Assembly: GCA_012514175.1 (NCBI GenBank)
Contig: JAAZAU010000009.1
Span: 1-32,282, forward strand
DNA from: Parcubacteria group bacterium
Lineage (GTDB): Bacteria; Patescibacteriota; Minisyncoccia; Phycocordibacterales; WO2-35-19
Reading direction: 5' to 3'
Length of the DNA stretch: 32,282 bases
The position numbers were made by a program, and so were the translations under genes. Position 1 is the stretch's first letter. The number at the start of each line of letters is the position of its first letter. The notes beneath the pieces were generated by a model. The model worked only from the letters and a program-made list of their open reading frames with translations. It was not told where the DNA came from and ran no database searches. Below, piece after piece: positions 7,109 to 15,706 of the stretch.

Positions 7109-8725
7109 ATTAAACAAAAGAAGCAAAACGCTGACTAAAACAAACAAGAAATAGGTTACGAAGAGAGGTTTCTCTGTATAAGGTTTTTTGTTTACATAAT
7201 AATATGAAAAAATTGAAGCGGGGACAGCCGACAAATACAACATATTCAAACCAGAAAAAAGTGGCACTAAAATAAAGGAAAAACCAGTAAACAAACCAAC
7301 CACTCTGGGCCCCCACACATCACCCAACAAAACCGGCACTGTATTTATACCAAAAGCCTTATCTCCTTTTATATCTTTTATGTCACGAGCGTGGGACAAA
7401 AAAGTAATAATAACCACCACCGCCACAAATAGTTTAATTGGGAAAGCTGAGACTATTTTTAATGGAGAAACCAAAAAGAAACCCGCTAAAGCCGTTGTTG
7501 AGTAGCACAAACCGATTATAAACGAAGAGAAAAGAGGAATTATTTTAAATCGTGTTGGTGGGACGCTATAAACATAATAAAGACTTATAAAAGTTATGAC
7601 GAAAAAGAAAGCGGTATAACCTGATAAAAAAGCAGCAATTAAAGAAGCAACCAAAAAAATGATGCTCGCTTGTTTCATTTCTTCTCTACTTAAAACCCCA
7701 GAAACCAAAGGGCGTTCTTGGTTAGATATTTTATCAATACCCTCATCTACTAAATCATTGGTGCATATAGAAAACATTCCCGCAAAATAAAAAGCCAAAC
7801 AAAGAGTAAGAACAGACAACCAATCTGTCCAATTAAGCTCTAATGGGTAAAATTTAAAATAAGCAAAAATTATGCCTATAAATATGGTTAAAATGTAATG
7901 AGCTGCTCTTTCTTTGCGAGAATTACGAAACACAGCAATAAATTTTGGTTTAAAGTTTAAGTAAAACCATAAAGCCACAAGTATACTTGAAATCAGAAAC
8001 AAAACTTTGCCCATAACAAAATTAAAACCTATTTCGTAGACCCTATAAGCAGAGCCATAATCTAAAGAACCGTGAAGATTGTTTGCCAAAGTGAGAGATT
8101 CAGACATAGCTTGCCCAAAAAACACAACCGGCTCTACCACAAACAAACTTTTTACTTGAGCCAAAAAAGAAATAAATGAAGGTAAAGAAGCAAAAACAAA
8201 AACCATAGCATAAACAACTATTGGAGCTAAAATGGCTCTTATAAAACTTTTTTGAACCAAATAAACAAAAACCCCCAAACAAAGTAAAACGATTAATATT
8301 TCAATTCTTAACCCTATAGTTACTCCTGACGAACCGAAATTTAAAAAAGAACTGAAAATTTCCTCCGGCATATCAAAAAAATAAGTTGTCTTGAAACCTT
8401 TACCGCCACTAACTATTAAATCTACTATTGGAGGAATAAAAATGGCTGGCAAAGTTATAGCTGTAAATTGGGGGATAATGTTTTTCCAATTCGGAATAAA
8501 AACCTTTAAAATTAACATTAAAGCAAACAGACCACCTATAAAAAACAAGTAGTAGTGAATCAGCGTGGAAGCGTCAGAAGCAAAAAAACCGCTAGCATTA
8601 AAACTAGAAAAAGATTCCAAAAAAAACCTTACCATTAAAACCCCAGAAACACCCAGGAGCCAACTTGTGGGAGTAATGGGTATAGTTTCTAAATAAGTTT
8701 TAATATTATTTAATATGCGTTGCAT
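7091..8725 (-). CDS. Membrane protein with C-terminal UbiA-family prenyltransferase domain
   Basis: A 544-residue polytopic membrane protein. The C-terminal half (from about residue 285) has UbiA prenyltransferase features: the aspartate-rich NDLVDEGID motif (about 323-331), followed by ERPLVSG, and the second motif DIKDIKGDK near 446. UbiA enzymes move a polyprenyl group from polyprenyl diphosphate onto an acceptor in the membrane. The N-terminal half (about 280 residues, six or more hydrophobic segments) is not part of standard UbiA proteins of about 300 residues and is unrecognised. The ATG at 8725 is preferred over an upstream in-frame ATG at 8767, which would run into the divergent rsmA. 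Acceptor and pathway are unknown; lipid or isoprenoid glycolipid synthesis is possible. Confidence 0.8.
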   Translation of the reverse strand: MQRILNNIKTYLETIPITPTSWLLGVSGVLMVRFFLESFSSFNASGFFASDASTLIHYYLFFIGGLFALMLILKVFIPNWKNIIPQFTAITLPAIFIPPIVDLIVSGGKGFKTTYFFDMPEEIFSSFLNFGSSGVTIGLRIEILIVLLCLGVFVYLVQKSFIRAILAPIVVYAMVFVFASLPSFISFLAQVKSLFVVEPVVFFGQAMSESLTLANNLHGSLDYGSAYRVYEIGFNFVMGKVLFLISSILVALWFYLNFKPKFIAVFRNSRKERAAHYILTIFIGIIFAYFKFYPLELNWTDWLSVLTLCLAFYFAGMFSICTNDLVDEGIDKISNQERPLVSGVLSREEMKQASIIFLVASLIAAFLSGYTAFFFVITFISLYYVYSVPPTRFKIIPLFSSFIIGLCYSTTALAGFFLVSPLKIVSAFPIKLFVAVVVIITFLSHARDIKDIKGDKAFGINTVPVLLGDVWGPRVVGLFTGFSFILVPLFSGLNMLYLSAVPASIFSYYYVNKKPYTEKPLFVTYFLFVLVSVLLLLFNLEFNM

Positions 8726-8758
8726 TTTAATAAAAAATATTATTTTATTAATGATAAC

Positions 8759-9625
8759 ATGACACACGCAAAAAAATCATTGGGGCAAAATTTCCTGAAA
8801 GACAAAAAAATCTTAAAAAAAATCGTTGATTTTGCTCAAATTAAAAAAACAGACACAGTGGTAGAGGTTGGTCCCGGGCAGGGAAGTCTGACTGAGCTTT
8901 TGGTGGAACGCGCAAAAAAGATTATCGCAATTGAAAAAGACGAAAATTTAGTCGTGTTGCTAAAAGATAAATTTGCAAAAATCATAAAAGAGGGACGGTT
9001 AGAAATTGTTGGGGGCGATATTTTAGATCTTAAACTTAAAAAAAATTCTTGTTCGCTTAGCGCTTACCAAATTCTGCTAAATTTTTGCTCCACCCAATCC
9101 ACCAGCGCACATTCACAAGATTGTTCTCGGTTTTCAACAGAAAAATATTTACTTGTTGGGAACATTCCATATTACATAACTGGCGCTTTGTTTAAAAAAG
9201 CGTTTGAAGCCAAAAAGACTCCAGAATCCTTAACCTTCGTTGTGCAAAAAGAGGTGGCTGACAGAATTTTAGCCAAAGACGGCAAGGAAAGTATTTTAAG
9301 TATTTCAATAAAAGCTTACGGTGAGCCACATTTTGGCGGAATCATAAAAGCTGGTAGCTTCAATCCAAAACCAAAAGTAGATTCGGCCATTATTGCGGTG
9401 AGAAATATAAACAAAAAAAGGTTTCTAGAAACTCAAAAGCAAAACGATTTTGAAAAGAGGTTTTTTGAAATTTTAAAAAAGGGTTTCGCTCACAAAAGAA
9501 AACTTCTCGCGAAAAATTTAAACATTAAAAGTGAAATACTTAAAAAATGTGGTCTCTCAGAAAAAGCGAGGGCAGAGGATTTAAAAATTAACGACTGGAT
9601 AAATTTAGCAAAAGAAATTGTTTAG
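8759..9625 (+). CDS. rsmA: 16S rRNA dimethyladenosine transferase RsmA/KsgA
   Basis: The 288-residue protein starts MTHAKKSLGQNFLKDKKILK, the family N-terminus. It has the SAM-binding EVGPGQGSLTE motif (near residues 36-46), acidic IAIEKDENL, and the catalytic NIPYYITG motif, so it should dimethylate the two adenines of the 16S 3' hairpin. ATG 8759 is chosen over the in-frame ATG at 8720 because homology begins at MTHAKKSLGQNF. Between the GGDILDL strand and NIPYYITG lies about 36 residues rich in Ser and Cys (KNSCSLSAYQILLNFCSTQS...), roughly 25 more than usual; see findings. It is divergent from the UbiA-type gene with 33 bases between starts. Confidence 0.93.
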   Translation: MTHAKKSLGQNFLKDKKILKKIVDFAQIKKTDTVVEVGPGQGSLTELLVERAKKIIAIEKDENLVVLLKDKFAKIIKEGRLEIVGGDILDLKLKKNSCSLSAYQILLNFCSTQSTSAHSQDCSRFSTEKYLLVGNIPYYITGALFKKAFEAKKTPESLTFVVQKEVADRILAKDGKESILSISIKAYGEPHFGGIIKAGSFNPKPKVDSAIIAVRNINKKRFLETQKQNDFEKRFFEILKKGFAHKRKLLAKNLNIKSEILKKCGLSEKARAEDLKINDWINLAKEIV

Positions 9626-9661
9626 AGTTTTCCCCAAAAAATCTCTTTTTTGCTTTAAACT

Positions 9662-9670
9662 TGCTATAAT
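9662..9670 (+). promoter_or_regulatory. Extended -10 promoter for the secretion-like operon
   Basis: TGCTATAAT, a perfect -10 with TG extension, ends 11 bases before the ATG at 9682, so the leader would be only about 5 bases. It is the first clear promoter ahead of the tightly spaced plus-strand genes running to 17980. Confidence 0.6.
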
Positions 9671-9681
9671 TACAGTAAATT

Positions 9682-10533
9682 ATGCCCAGCAAAAGAGTTT
9701 TAGGTGTCATCATTGTGGTCACTGCTTTAGTGACTTCTATCATCATTGCTTTTGGTAAAGAAAAAAGCAGTGCCACCATTGATTTGGCTAGTAACCTTAT
9801 CGTCGGACAAAAAATTTCCATTCCAGAAAACCCTAATTGGAAGGATGAAATCGGTCAACTTGACGGAAAAACACAAACCCTATCAGAAGCCGAAAGAAAG
9901 CCCGCTGAAAAAGAGGATGAAACTGTTACTGATACTGTTTCAAGAAGTTTAATGGCTAATTATTTAGCTTTAAAACAAGCCGATCAGCTAGATAAAGAGT
10001 CCGCCCAAAAACTGATAGATCAAGCTATAAACTACATAGAAAACACCTCTGAGCCAGAAAAAACCATCACAAATTTAAATATCATAGAAGATAGTAGCGT
10101 TCAAGCAATAGCAAATTACGGGGAAAGTCTCGGTCAAATCGCTAAAAAACACAGTGTTTTAAAAACACAACAAGAATTAAACATTCTTGTGGAAATACTG
10201 CAAAACCAAGACGCATCAAGGTTGGGAGAATTGGATAAGGTTGTAGATAATTACAACAAAATTACAGTTGAACTTATAGAAGTGGTGGTGCCAAAAATTT
10301 TCTATAAAAATCATTTTGATTTAGTAAACAGCACCAACGGTATGGCGGTTGCAATTAAAAAAATGAAGGATATTTTTAATGATCCTTTTTCAGGAATACA
10401 AGCTTTGCAAGCTTATCAACAGAACCTAATTACTTTTTCTCAAGCAGCTGACACAATAATATCTTCAATCAAAAAAAACAACATCCCTTATAAACAGGGC
10501 AGCGGTGGTTACTATTTGTTGTATGAAATATAA
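9682..10533 (+). CDS. Membrane-anchored hypothetical protein, first gene of secretion-like operon
   Basis: The 283-residue protein is not recognised. It starts with a short basic stretch and one hydrophobic segment (about residues 6-24, VLGVIIVVTALVTSIIIAF), then a long polar, mostly helical region with no cysteine, so a single-pass protein with an extracytoplasmic domain is likely. The C-terminus ends in a Gly/Tyr-rich GSGGYYLLYEI. It begins 56 bases after rsmA, behind its own extended -10 promoter, and is followed after 11 bases by the secreted Cys-rich protein, so it probably belongs to the same apparatus. Function unknown. Confidence 0.75.
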   Translation: MPSKRVLGVIIVVTALVTSIIIAFGKEKSSATIDLASNLIVGQKISIPENPNWKDEIGQLDGKTQTLSEAERKPAEKEDETVTDTVSRSLMANYLALKQADQLDKESAQKLIDQAINYIENTSEPEKTITNLNIIEDSSVQAIANYGESLGQIAKKHSVLKTQQELNILVEILQNQDASRLGELDKVVDNYNKITVELIEVVVPKIFYKNHFDLVNSTNGMAVAIKKMKDIFNDPFSGIQALQAYQQNLITFSQAADTIISSIKKNNIPYKQGSGGYYLLYEI

Positions 10534-10544
10534 TTAATAAGAAT

Positions 10545-12173
10545 ATGCTTAAATTTTATAAAATCATAATTACCTCATTGCTTGTTGTTTGTGTCACTTT
10601 TTCTCCCAAGTTTGCTCAAAGGGTTTATGCTCAATATGTAGACATTGTCCAAGATGTTAAAGAGTTATACCTTGACCCTTTGGCTTGGATCACAGCCAAA
10701 ATGATTTTAGAAAAATTTACTGCTAGCGCTGTTAGTTGGATAAATAGCGGTTTTGACGGAAGTCCAGCCTTCGTAACCAATCCTGGGTCATTTTTCACCA
10801 CAGCGGCAGACGCAGCCATAGGTGAGTTTATATTTAGTAATGATGAATTAAATTTTCTTTGTACTCCTGATTTAAGTGTCAAACTTAAAATAGCCTTAGC
10901 CCGAGCCGCTGATAGAGAAAGAAATTATTATCAATGTACTTTAACTGATGTGGTTGATAATGTGGAAGATTTTATGAATGATTTCAACAGAGGGGGTTGG
11001 GATGCTTTTTTGGAGATGACCCAAAACCAAAGCAACACACCGCTAGGTCTTTATATACGAGCAGAAAACAAAATGATGCAAAGAGCAGAAGCCCGGGTTA
11101 ACGAAAGGTTAAAAGATTTGGATTGGGGTGGAGGTATGATGTCTTTCAAAAGTTGCTCTGCCTCAACAGCAAAATTTTGTGAAGAAGCCTGCGCCGATGC
11201 TGGTGATAACAAAAAAAATTGTATAAACTCTTGCAAAGACAAACCAAAAGAGGAGTTGTGTAATCTTGCTGGCGGAACCCTGAGCACCAAAACCCCGGGA
11301 AGTGTTATTGGAGCTCAACTTGAAAGAGCTTTAGGTTCGGCAGGTGCCACCTTGGAAATCGCAGACGAAGTGAGTGAAATAGTTGGGGCATTAACCGTTC
11401 AACTAACCAGTAAGGTTTTCAGCAGCGGTGGACTTTTGAGTGCGTCTTCCAAAAAAGATGGGTACTCTCTTGTAGATAGACTTGCTGAAAACTCAGAGAG
11501 AGCTGTTTCTGATGTTTATGGTGAATATAGTCAGGGCAACGTTGTCCCAGAGACACCAACCATACCAAAAACTATAAAAATAAAAGATGACAAAATTATT
11601 ATTGATAACAATCCGATCGGCCGATTAGAAAGTGTAAATTATCAAACTTTTGAAGGTTGGGCTTGTGACGCTGATGATTACGAAAAAGCTCTCACCATCA
11701 GATTTTATAATGGTGAATTAAATAATGGTGGAATACTTATCGGTTCTACCATAGCCAATCTCACAGGCGGACCAAACGTATCCACAAATTGTGGAGGTTA
11801 TTCGGCTCACAAGTTTTCTTTTGCTACCCCTTATTATTTCCAAAACACCAGCTCTTATAATATTTATGCTTATGCTGTAAATCTTGGATCGGAAGATTAC
11901 ATAAAACTAGAAGGTTCACCGAAAATTCTTTCAGGAGGATCTGGCTCAACAACAGACCCCGTAGTTAATCCTGTAACTAACCCAACGATAGACCCAATTT
12001 CTGACCTAGTATTTGGAGACCGCGATTGTTTGATGACAGACCCAACCGCTATAAACGCGATGGCGCAACCTTTTATAAATTCGTTACCACCAAATATGGA
12101 TGCTTTGGAAAGAGAAATTTTGATTAGAAATTATTTGTCCACATTAGATTGTCCACCAGAAGGTATACATTAG
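10545..12173 (+). CDS. Secreted Cys-rich protein with C-terminal GWACD module
   Basis: The 542-residue protein has a signal peptide (hydrophobic ITSLLVVCVTF, then AQRVYAQ). A helical region follows (DPLAWITAKMILEKF...), then a cysteine cluster near residues 200-242 (about seven Cys, suited to disulfides outside the cell). After a linker, a beta-rich module at about 350-450 contains SVNYQTFEGWACDADDYEKA and a later NCGGYSAHKFSF, resembling a small beta-sandwich repeat seen in other secreted bacterial proteins. The position directly before the VirB6-like gene, 25 bases away, suggests a surface or envelope part of the secretion apparatus, perhaps in the place of a VirB5/TrbJ-like protein, though no homology to those is demonstrated. 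Stop TAG. Confidence 0.75.
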   Translation: MLKFYKIIITSLLVVCVTFSPKFAQRVYAQYVDIVQDVKELYLDPLAWITAKMILEKFTASAVSWINSGFDGSPAFVTNPGSFFTTAADAAIGEFIFSNDELNFLCTPDLSVKLKIALARAADRERNYYQCTLTDVVDNVEDFMNDFNRGGWDAFLEMTQNQSNTPLGLYIRAENKMMQRAEARVNERLKDLDWGGGMMSFKSCSASTAKFCEEACADAGDNKKNCINSCKDKPKEELCNLAGGTLSTKTPGSVIGAQLERALGSAGATLEIADEVSEIVGALTVQLTSKVFSSGGLLSASSKKDGYSLVDRLAENSERAVSDVYGEYSQGNVVPETPTIPKTIKIKDDKIIIDNNPIGRLESVNYQTFEGWACDADDYEKALTIRFYNGELNNGGILIGSTIANLTGGPNVSTNCGGYSAHKFSFATPYYFQNTSSYNIYAYAVNLGSEDYIKLEGSPKILSGGSGSTTDPVVNPVTNPTIDPISDLVFGDRDCLMTDPTAINAMAQPFINSLPPNMDALEREILIRNYLSTLDCPPEGIH

Positions 12174-12198
12174 TTTGATTTTGATTGTTTAAACAAGA

Positions 12199-13959
12199 AT
12201 GAAAAAAAAGTTTTTAAAATTCGGAATATTGACACTAATCTTGATTGCGATACTTGCGCCAACAAATATTGCATTGGCTGGGCCTGTTGATGCAGTGGTT
12301 GATGCAGCGGCTTGGGCAGGTAAAAAAATACTTGATCCAGTAGTTGTATCACTTTTTCAAGGTATTTCTCAACTTCTGATAACATTGTCTTCTCTAATTT
12401 TGGGGCTTTCCGGAAAAATATTTGATTTCATTGTTGAGTTTACAATACTAGAAATGGCAGAAAACCTGGATGGAGGGTTGGGAGACGGAATAAACACAGC
12501 TTGGGCTACACTGCGAGATATCGCCAATATTTTCTTTATATTTGTGTTGCTTTTTACCGCCTTCAAAGCAATGTTTGATCTTAATATTGAAAGCCTCAGA
12601 AAAACATTGGTAGATATTATTATAATCGCCCTACTTATAAATTTTAGCCTCTTCCTTTCAAAAATAGTCATTGACGCCTCAAACGTTGTCTCTATTGGGT
12701 TTTATGACACCATAGCAGTAAGCGCAAACGAACAACAAATAGGAGACAATGTTATTTTTACAGGTGTTTCTGGGGGTTATATGAAAATGCTTGGCGTCCA
12801 CAGCCTATTTAATGCCGACATTTTAGATATGCCTGGCGTAAACGACCCTATCAAAATACTTCAAGTGGGAGTTATGAGTGCCATCTTTTTACTTGTCAGC
12901 GCCATAATCCTTATAATTTCTTCTGTTATGTTCATCACCCGTTTCATAATTTTAATTTTCATAATGATTCTTTCTCCGTTGGCTTTTGTGGCTTTCATAG
13001 TTCCTGGGATGAAAGATTATCATAGTCAATGGAAAGACGCTCTGATTAATCAATCGTTTTTTGCTCCTATATTTTTCGCTTTAACTTGGGTGGCTTTTAA
13101 ACTTGGATTCGCCCTCAGAGCAATGTTGATGAAAGGTCAAGGTGATTTTAGTTTTACTGCAACTTTTAAAGATCCGGGTGCCGCAATAGGTATTTTAGTT
13201 AATTATGTTGTTATAACAGGCTTTGCTATCGCCGCTCTTATTATCTCCAAAACGATCGCCAACAAAACTCCTGGGTTTGCTCAAGTTAACAAGTTTCTTG
13301 GTGGTGCTACCATCGGTGCTTCAGCTTGGGCTGGGAGAAAAACTGTTGGCAAATTAGGACAACGTGTTGCTGATAGCAAGTGGCTTAGAGAAAAAGCTCC
13401 TGATAGTCGGCTCGCAAGCACTGCTCTCTCGGTGGGTAAAAAAACTGGTTCCGCAAGTTTTGATCTTAGAGCCAGTAAAACCGTTGGAACAGTCCTTGGT
13501 GATGGAATGAAAGGTTTTGGTAAAGCCGGAGGTAAAGGTGGATATCAATCAGCTAGAGAGGCCTCAATCAAAAGAAAGATGGAATTTGCAGAGAAAGACT
13601 TAAAAGACAATGTGACTGGGGCCGATGTTGAAAGAGAAATGAAAAAAATTGGTTACGGTATAAAAGAAAACAAACGACAAAAGAGAAGCGCTTCCGAGGT
13701 TGAGGCAAAAAGAAAAGAAGTGCAAAAGTCTCTTGAAAAGAAAGCCACATCTAATACAAAATCAAGACAAGAAAAATATCGTCACCGTCTCAGTCAAAGC
13801 GGTGTATATGTAAACACTGAAGCAGCAAGAAGAATGAGAGCTGGTCAAAAAACAAAATCGGAGTCAGAAAAAATAATAGATTTACTCAAGGAAGAATTGA
13901 GAAAAGAAGAGAAAGAAAAAGAGGTTACAACAGACAACAAACCACCAGCAACTAGTTAA
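12199..13959 (+). CDS. VirB6/TrbL-like polytopic membrane protein
   Basis: The 586-residue protein has a signal-like N-terminus (KFGILTLILIAILAPTNIALA). Five or more long hydrophobic segments follow (for example SLFQGISQLLITLSSLIL, IANIFFIFVLLFTAFKAMF, VMSAIFLLVSAIILIISSV, FIILIFIMILSPLAFVAFIV, AIGILVNYVVITGFAIAALI), then a hydrophilic, strongly basic and charged tail from about residue 365. This layout matches VirB6/TrbL inner-membrane channel proteins of type IV secretion systems; the extended charged tail is longer than the classical core and is presumably cytoplasmic. Placement between the envelope proteins and PrgI/VirB4 genes supports this. Next start is 7 bases downstream. Confidence 0.8.
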   Translation: MKKKFLKFGILTLILIAILAPTNIALAGPVDAVVDAAAWAGKKILDPVVVSLFQGISQLLITLSSLILGLSGKIFDFIVEFTILEMAENLDGGLGDGINTAWATLRDIANIFFIFVLLFTAFKAMFDLNIESLRKTLVDIIIIALLINFSLFLSKIVIDASNVVSIGFYDTIAVSANEQQIGDNVIFTGVSGGYMKMLGVHSLFNADILDMPGVNDPIKILQVGVMSAIFLLVSAIILIISSVMFITRFIILIFIMILSPLAFVAFIVPGMKDYHSQWKDALINQSFFAPIFFALTWVAFKLGFALRAMLMKGQGDFSFTATFKDPGAAIGILVNYVVITGFAIAALIISKTIANKTPGFAQVNKFLGGATIGASAWAGRKTVGKLGQRVADSKWLREKAPDSRLASTALSVGKKTGSASFDLRASKTVGTVLGDGMKGFGKAGGKGGYQSAREASIKRKMEFAEKDLKDNVTGADVEREMKKIGYGIKENKRQKRSASEVEAKRKEVQKSLEKKATSNTKSRQEKYRHRLSQSGVYVNTEAARRMRAGQKTKSESEKIIDLLKEELRKEEKEKEVTTDNKPPATS

Positions 13960-13966
13960 TAAAAAT

Positions 13967-14560
13967 ATGAACGAAAAACAAATATTAAAAGAAAGATTAG
14001 AAATACTACCAGAAAAACTTCAGGAATTTGTTTTGGATGAAAATTGGACAAAAGAATCTGAAAAAATTGCCAACAGCTTTAATTTAAATGAGGCTAATAG
14101 GGTTATATTTGAAAACGAAATATTTTTTGTTCTTATGGGTTTTGAGTTACAAACTAATTTTGAAGAGAATATAAAAAGAGAATTAAATCTTGAACAAGAT
14201 ATAATTAAACAAATTTCAGAAGAAGTGGAACAAAATATTTTTAGTGAAGTTTTAGAAGAATTAAAAGAGGTCAAACCAAGCACATCTCAAAAAACAGAGG
14301 AAGAAATTGAAGAAACCGAAAAGCCAACCCAAACAAACCCTATTGGGCAGTCATTTGAACAAATCATCTTAAATCAAGCTAAAGCAATGCAACCAGCTAG
14401 ACCAGCGGGGTGGATACCTCCAGAAAGAAACGGGGACAACGAACCAAAAACAATAGACCAAGAAGAAGGGTCTGCAAACCCACCAACAAAGGACAACGAG
14501 CCAAAAGTTATACACAACTATATAAACAAACCAGATCCTTATCGCGAACCTATTGAATAA
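13967..14560 (+). CDS. Acidic coiled-coil hypothetical protein of the secretion-like operon
   Basis: A 197-residue soluble protein, not recognised. Residues 1-95 are predicted helical and Glu/Lys/Leu-rich (EILPEKLQEFVLDENWTKES, later heptad-like EEVEQNIFSEVLEELKEV). The rest is low-complexity, Pro/Glu/Asn-rich and probably disordered, with two NEPK repeats. There is no signal peptide or membrane segment. It lies 7 bases after the VirB6-like gene and before prgI, so it may be a cytoplasmic adaptor of the apparatus (inference). Confidence 0.75.
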   Translation: MNEKQILKERLEILPEKLQEFVLDENWTKESEKIANSFNLNEANRVIFENEIFFVLMGFELQTNFEENIKRELNLEQDIIKQISEEVEQNIFSEVLEELKEVKPSTSQKTEEEIEETEKPTQTNPIGQSFEQIILNQAKAMQPARPAGWIPPERNGDNEPKTIDQEEGSANPPTKDNEPKVIHNYINKPDPYREPIE

Positions 14561-14567
14561 AATAGGG

Positions 14568-14573
14568 TATAAT
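14568..14573 (+). promoter_or_regulatory. Possible internal promoter before prgI
   Basis: A perfect TATAAT sits in the 59-base gap between the coiled-coil gene and the PrgI gene. With no clear -35 and a leader of about 40 bases, it could give extra expression of PrgI and the ATPase genes. Confidence 0.35.
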
Positions 14574-14619
14574 TATCTTTGTTGGTATTGTTGGTCCGTA
14601 TTTTGTAATAAATCACACT

Positions 14620-15057
14620 ATGAGATTTCAAATCCCACAATTTATAGACGTAGAAGATAAATTATTCGGCCCCCTTACTCTAAAACAATTTATTTATTTG
14701 GCTGGCGGAGCCAGTGTGACTGTAGCTGCCGTTGTTTTTTTGGGGCTTTTTTTTGGACTTATTGTTGCTTCTCCTGTGATAGTTTTGGCTGTTGCTTTAG
14801 CTTTTTATAGACCAAACAACAGACCTTTTATTAATTACTTAGAATCAATATTACAATATTACACTAAAGACAAACTTTATATTTGGAATAAAAAAGGACC
14901 GATAACAACTTTTACCGAAACAGAAGACGCAACAAAAAACAGAAAATATTCTTCAATTGTTGTGCCCAATCTTTCCCAAAGCAAACTAAAAGATATGAAC
15001 TGGGAATTGGATGTTAAGAAAAAACAAGATGAGGATTTAAGTGATAATGCTGTATAA
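14620..15057 (+). CDS. PrgI-family (VirB3-like) membrane protein
   Basis: The 145-residue protein begins MRFQIPQFIDVEDKLFGPLT and continues KQFIYLAGGA into two adjacent membrane segments (about 27-70), then RPFINYLESILQYYTKDKLYIWNK. This is the layout of PrgI family proteins, the VirB3 counterpart of Gram-positive and CPR type IV secretion clusters, which dock the VirB4 ATPase to the membrane. Its 3' end contains a TATAAT box that appears to serve the next gene. Confidence 0.88.
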   Translation: MRFQIPQFIDVEDKLFGPLTLKQFIYLAGGASVTVAAVVFLGLFFGLIVASPVIVLAVALAFYRPNNRPFINYLESILQYYTKDKLYIWNKKGPITTFTETEDATKNRKYSSIVVPNLSQSKLKDMNWELDVKKKQDEDLSDNAV

Positions 15058-15058
15058 T
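15053..15058 (+). promoter_or_regulatory. -10 box inside the 3' end of prgI giving a leaderless downstream start
   Basis: TATAAT, preceded directly by TG, spans the last codons of prgI and its stop, and ends six bases before the ATG at 15065. This is the spacing expected for a leaderless transcript starting at that ATG. Confidence 0.4.
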
Positions 15059-15064
15059 GTATCT

Positions 15065-15703
15065 ATGTCAAAAAACGCCACCCAAGAATTTGTGCCAATA
15101 GATGATGTTAGAGACGGTATCGCCATACTAAAAAATGGAAGTATGCGTGGTATCTTTATGGCTTCGTCTGTAAACTTTTCACTCAAATCTATTGATGAAA
15201 AACAGGCAATTTTAATGCAATTTCAAAACTTTTTGAATTCTCTTGATTTTCCGGTGCAAATTATAATTCAATCCAGAAGACTAGACATCAGACCTTATTT
15301 AGCTTTGTTAAAAGAAAGGCACAAAGAACAAACTAATGATTTAATGAAAATTCAAATTGAACAATACATTGCTTTCATAAGAAGTTTCACCGAATCGTCC
15401 AATATTATGACGAAAAATTTCTATGTTGTAGTTCCTTATGATCCTGCCATAATTTCAACCAAAAAAGGTAGCGGAGGTTTACCTTTACCAAACCTTGGCC
15501 CTAAACAACCGCAAAGCACCCTTAAAGAAGAAGATTTTGAAGAAAGGAAAAACCAATTAGAACAAAGGATGGGGGTGGTAGAGCAGGGTTTAGTTCGTTG
15601 TGGTGTTAGAGTGGCGAAACTTGGCACTGACGAAGTAGTAGAACTTTTTTATAAAACCTTTAATCCAGGAGAAAGCGAGAAGCTCGTTAAACTTCAAGAA
15701 TAA
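15065..15703 (+). CDS. TraC/VirB4 N-terminal-domain-like protein
   Basis: The 212-residue protein, MSKNATQEFVPIDDVRDGIA..., has an alpha/beta pattern (ILKNGSMRGIFMASSVNFSL, DEKQAILMQFQNFLNSLDFP, then QIIIQSRRLDI) like the N-terminal domain of TraC/VirB4-type conjugation ATPases, but no nucleotide-binding motif. The neighbouring VirB4 follows after 3 bases, so this may be a separately encoded N-terminal part. ATG 15065 is preferred to the in-frame ATG at 15041, which lies inside prgI and in its promoter-like box. Confidence 0.75.
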   Translation: MSKNATQEFVPIDDVRDGIAILKNGSMRGIFMASSVNFSLKSIDEKQAILMQFQNFLNSLDFPVQIIIQSRRLDIRPYLALLKERHKEQTNDLMKIQIEQYIAFIRSFTESSNIMTKNFYVVVPYDPAIISTKKGSGGLPLPNLGPKQPQSTLKEEDFEERKNQLEQRMGVVEQGLVRCGVRVAKLGTDEVVELFYKTFNPGESEKLVKLQE

Positions 15704-15706
15704 ATT

